From NCBI GenBank assembly GCA_020432595.1, contig JAGQGA010000320.1, positions 1 to 6,460 of the forward strand: a DNA stretch of 6,460 bases, read 5' to 3'. A program made the position numbers and the translations under genes. This DNA is from Anaerolineales bacterium. GTDB taxonomy: Bacteria > Chloroflexota > Anaerolineae > Promineifilales > Promineifilaceae. Below the pieces are notes generated by a model that was not told where the DNA came from, made no database searches, and saw only the letters and a list, made by a program, of their open reading frames with translations. Shown here in pieces: positions 4,896 to 6,460 of the stretch. How positions within the stretch are numbered: position 1 is the first letter of the stretch; each line of letters begins with the position of its first letter.

Positions 4896-5852
4896 ATGAA
4901 ACAAAGCAGCGCTATTCACCGATGGTTTGTGGTTATATGGGTAGGATTATTAACGGCCGTTTTTCCCACCCAACCTACTTTCGCCCACGGTGGCATCACC
5001 GCCGATGGCAGTGCCAGTGATTGGGCCAACTTAGGCAATGGAAGCTGCCCCTCAGCACCCAGTGCCAACACGGGCGCGGTCATTGACGGTAGCCACACTG
5101 ACTGCGGTTTGGGTGTTAATGGGGGGACTGAGTGGGTTTGGACTGATGCGACTGGCGACCAACGCACCGATCATTGGGGTAGCACAGGCAACATGGATAT
5201 AACCCAAGTCCGTATTACCGGTGATGCGACCAACCTCAATTTTCTACTCCGCTTTAGCGACATTACCAACTGCAATGCCCAATATATCGCCATTGGCATC
5301 AACAGCAACGATGGTAGCGGCACAACGTTTTTCCCAGATAATGCTGACACTGGTTTAGGGGCTTTCGGCAGCGGTTATGAGCGGGTGATTGAAGCAAACC
5401 TCAATACAACGGGTTATTGGAGTGATAACTCAACCTTTACCTCCTCATTGCAAAGTAATTGCAGCGCCAGTGAGAATCTATGGGAGATTCAAATGCCGAT
5501 TTCCGCTCTAGGGCTGACCTGGCCGGCCGCGTCTGGCACCTACGATTTTGCTATTGCTGTTTTTTGCCACGACAGTGGGGGCGGTATTTGCGATGTGGGT
5601 GGCAGCAGCGACGCGATGGATGTGGTAACGTCTACCAGCGGCAACACATGGAACGAAGTTAGCGATGGTTCACTCGATTACAACTTTACGATGGGGTTTG
5701 GCCCAACGGCCGTTAATCTCCAAACCCTCACCGCCCAGCCCGCCGCCAACACCCTCACCATCATTGCCGTTGCCCTTGTTTTGCTGCTGGGGGGAATAAC
5801 GGCCGTTTTCCACACCAAAAACAAAAAAGGCCAGCATCACGCCAGCCTTTAA
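4896..5852 (+). CDS. Secreted, C-terminally membrane-anchored surface protein of unknown function
   Basis: The 318-residue protein has a signal peptide (residues 1-30, hydrophobic WFVVIWVGLLTAVF, likely cut after TFA), an exported domain, a membrane helix at about 286-305 (NTLTIIAVALVLLLGGITAV) and a basic tail (HTKNKK). The ectodomain begins ITADGSASDWANLG, a pattern seen at the start of beta-sandwich, CBM9/DOMON-like surface domains, and is rich in Gly, Ser, Thr, Asn and Asp. It has six cysteines (51, 70, 126, 189, 224, 232), enough for three disulfides. The topology implies an extracellular domain held at the membrane; a sugar- or ligand-binding role is only inference. ATG 4896 follows AAGGAG by 11 bases. 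It is transcribed against both neighbours, so it is its own unit, inserted between ftsZ and nrdR. Three AACGGCCGTT copies lie within it, each read as Thr-Ala-Val. Confidence 0.85.
   Translation: MKQSSAIHRWFVVIWVGLLTAVFPTQPTFAHGGITADGSASDWANLGNGSCPSAPSANTGAVIDGSHTDCGLGVNGGTEWVWTDATGDQRTDHWGSTGNMDITQVRITGDATNLNFLLRFSDITNCNAQYIAIGINSNDGSGTTFFPDNADTGLGAFGSGYERVIEANLNTTGYWSDNSTFTSSLQSNCSASENLWEIQMPISALGLTWPAASGTYDFAIAVFCHDSGGGICDVGGSSDAMDVVTSTSGNTWNEVSDGSLDYNFTMGFGPTAVNLQTLTAQPAANTLTIIAVALVLLLGGITAVFHTKNKKGQHHASL
5815..5850 (-). terminator. Rho-independent terminator of ftsZ
   Basis: Read on the minus strand, AAAGGCTGGC (5850-5841), loop GTGAT and GCTGGCCTTT (5835-5826) form a 10-bp stem with two G-T pairs. 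The T-rich tract TTTTTTGTTTTT follows. It lies about 75 bases past the ftsZ stop and wholly within the last codons of the convergent surface-protein gene. The plus strand has no T-run after it, so it serves ftsZ only. Confidence 0.8.
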
Positions 5853-5858
5853 AACACA

Positions 5859-5913
5859 ATTAGAGATTGGAGATTGGAAACCGGTTAATCTCCAATCTCT
5901 AATCTCCAATCTC
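5859..5913. repeat. 17-bp inverted repeat with 14-bp tandem unit between convergent genes
   Basis: ATTAGAGATTGGAGATT (5859-5875) is perfectly inverted at 5887-5903 around an 11-base loop. The right arm also begins a tandem direct repeat, TAATCTCCAATCTC at 5886-5899 and again at 5900-5913. It fills the gap between the two convergent stop codons. No T-run follows, so it is not a normal terminator. It may be a dispersed intergenic repeat or protect RNA 3' ends. Confidence 0.75.
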
Positions 5914-5923
5914 CCAATTTTCC

Positions 5924-6460
5924 TCACTCTCCCCGCTTCTTCCGCAAAAACGCCGGAATATCCAAATCATTCACCCGATACGCCGGGGGTTCTGGCGTTT
6001 CACGGCGCACGGGTGGGGTTGTTGGCCGAGTTGAGGTAGATGATACCGATGCCGATTCTCGCACGGGCGGCCGGCTGGCAACCTGCCGCGCCTGCGGCCG
6101 CGTCATCTGCCGCATCATCGGCAAACTATGCTCAAATCCCGTCGCAATCACCGTAATCCGAATCTCATCCCCCATCGTTTCATCAACCACCGCCCCAAAA
6201 ATCAAATTCACATCGGGGTGTGCCGTCTCCCGAATCAATGCCGCCGCCTGGTTAATCTCATACAAGCTCAAATCCTTGCCGCCCGTCACGTTAAACAAAA
6301 TGCCTTTTGCCCCGTCAATCGTCACATCCAGCAGATGGCTCGATAATGCCGCTTGGGCTGCATCCATTGCCCGGTTGTCTCCCTTGCCCTTGCCCACCGC
6401 CATCAAGGCTGCCCCACCCATAGACATGATCGTTTGCACATCAGCAAAATCTAGGTTGAT
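5924..6460 (-). CDS. ftsZ: Cell division protein FtsZ, C-terminal part (5' end outside window)
   Basis: FtsZ is the tubulin-like GTPase that polymerises into the division ring at mid-cell. The 178 visible residues begin INLDFADVQTIMSMGGAALM, the conserved end of the GTPase domain, and continue through the C-terminal subdomain (AQAALSSHLL, GAKGILFNVTGG, NLIFGAVVDETMGDEIRITV). A variable Pro/Ser/Thr/Arg-rich linker follows (about residues 118-160). The end is the conserved tail peptide LDIPAFLRKKRGE, which binds membrane tethers such as FtsA or SepF. The GTP-binding N-terminal half with the GGGTG(T/S)G loop is outside the window. The frame is open to the right edge, so the GTG at 6439 is internal, not a start. 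A terminator follows within the convergent gene. Confidence 0.96.
   Translation of the reverse strand: MNLDFADVQTIMSMGGAALMAVGKGKGDNRAMDAAQAALSSHLLDVTIDGAKGILFNVTGGKDLSLYEINQAAALIRETAHPDVNLIFGAVVDETMGDEIRITVIATGFEHSLPMMRQMTRPQARQVASRPPVRESASVSSTSTRPTTPPVRRETPEPPAYRVNDLDIPAFLRKKRGE

Larger units (their letters stand above)
419..5807. repeat. Dispersed palindrome AACGGCCGTT, six exact copies
   Basis: Exact copies are at 419-428 (intein), 1887-1896 (nrdJ N-extein), 4732-4741 (intergenic), 4952-4961, 5705-5714 and 5798-5807 (surface-protein gene). All but the copy at 5705 are followed by at least one more T on the plus strand, and four share the form TAACGGCCGTTTT then C-rich. The coordinates given span the first to last copy; the DNA between is not part of the repeat. 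Confidence 0.85.

Noticed and set aside
4671..4919. Minus-strand open frame of 82 codons
   Set aside because: It spans the nrdR promoter and the start of the surface-protein gene, with low-complexity Lys/Phe-rich translation and no supporting ribosome site.
5480..5662. Plus-strand 60-codon frame inside the surface-protein gene
   Set aside because: It is an out-of-frame shadow of the longer gene with signal peptide and membrane anchor.

Overview
The window looks like chromosomal DNA of a Chloroflexota-type bacterium, probably of the Anaerolineae or a related class. This is inferred from the division gene ftsZ lying close to nrdR and an adenosylcobalamin-dependent ribonucleotide reductase, from the FtsZ tail ending DIPAFLRKKRGE, and from short dispersed palindromes. 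No RNA gene in the window fixes the taxonomy, so the assignment is tentative.

Layout from left to right. Bases 1-2486 (minus) hold most of a class II ribonucleotide reductase gene, cut by the left edge. It is interrupted just before the catalytic thiyl-radical cysteine by an intein that carries an HNH homing endonuclease and a zinc ribbon. Bases 2487-2900 are non-coding and AT-rich. They contain a foldable nrdJ leader, a weak promoter, a perfect hairpin, and a convincing Rho-independent terminator that faces the opposite way (plus strand). Bases 2901-4070 (minus) hold an AT-rich four-gene cassette: a three-helix membrane protein, a 54-residue proline-rich peptide, a 39-residue basic peptide built from two repeats, and a stand-alone Cas2-like ('SinR family') protein. 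A 132-bp palindromic element splits the cassette. Bases 4093-4542 (minus) are nrdR, with a good sigma-70 promoter and two NrdR-like boxes whose centres are 31 bp apart. Bases 4896-5852 (plus) encode a secreted, membrane-anchored surface protein. Bases 5924-6460 (minus) are the 3' part of ftsZ. Its terminator lies inside the 3' end of the convergent surface-protein gene.

How it fits together. NrdR is the ATP/dATP-sensing repressor of ribonucleotide reductase genes, and nrdJ is its natural target, on the same strand. The accessory cassette sits exactly between them, in line with nrdR, so it may be read from the NrdR-controlled promoter. It carries two small genes that standard ORF length cut-offs miss. 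The cassette (membrane protein + GYVPPPPPP peptide + VPVK-H-R repeat peptide + Cas2-like protein) is the best candidate here for an undescribed system. Its function cannot be read from the sequence.

A second genome-scale signal is the palindrome AACGGCCGTT. It occurs six times in 6.46 kb, in coding and non-coding DNA, and five of the six copies share the same oriented flank.
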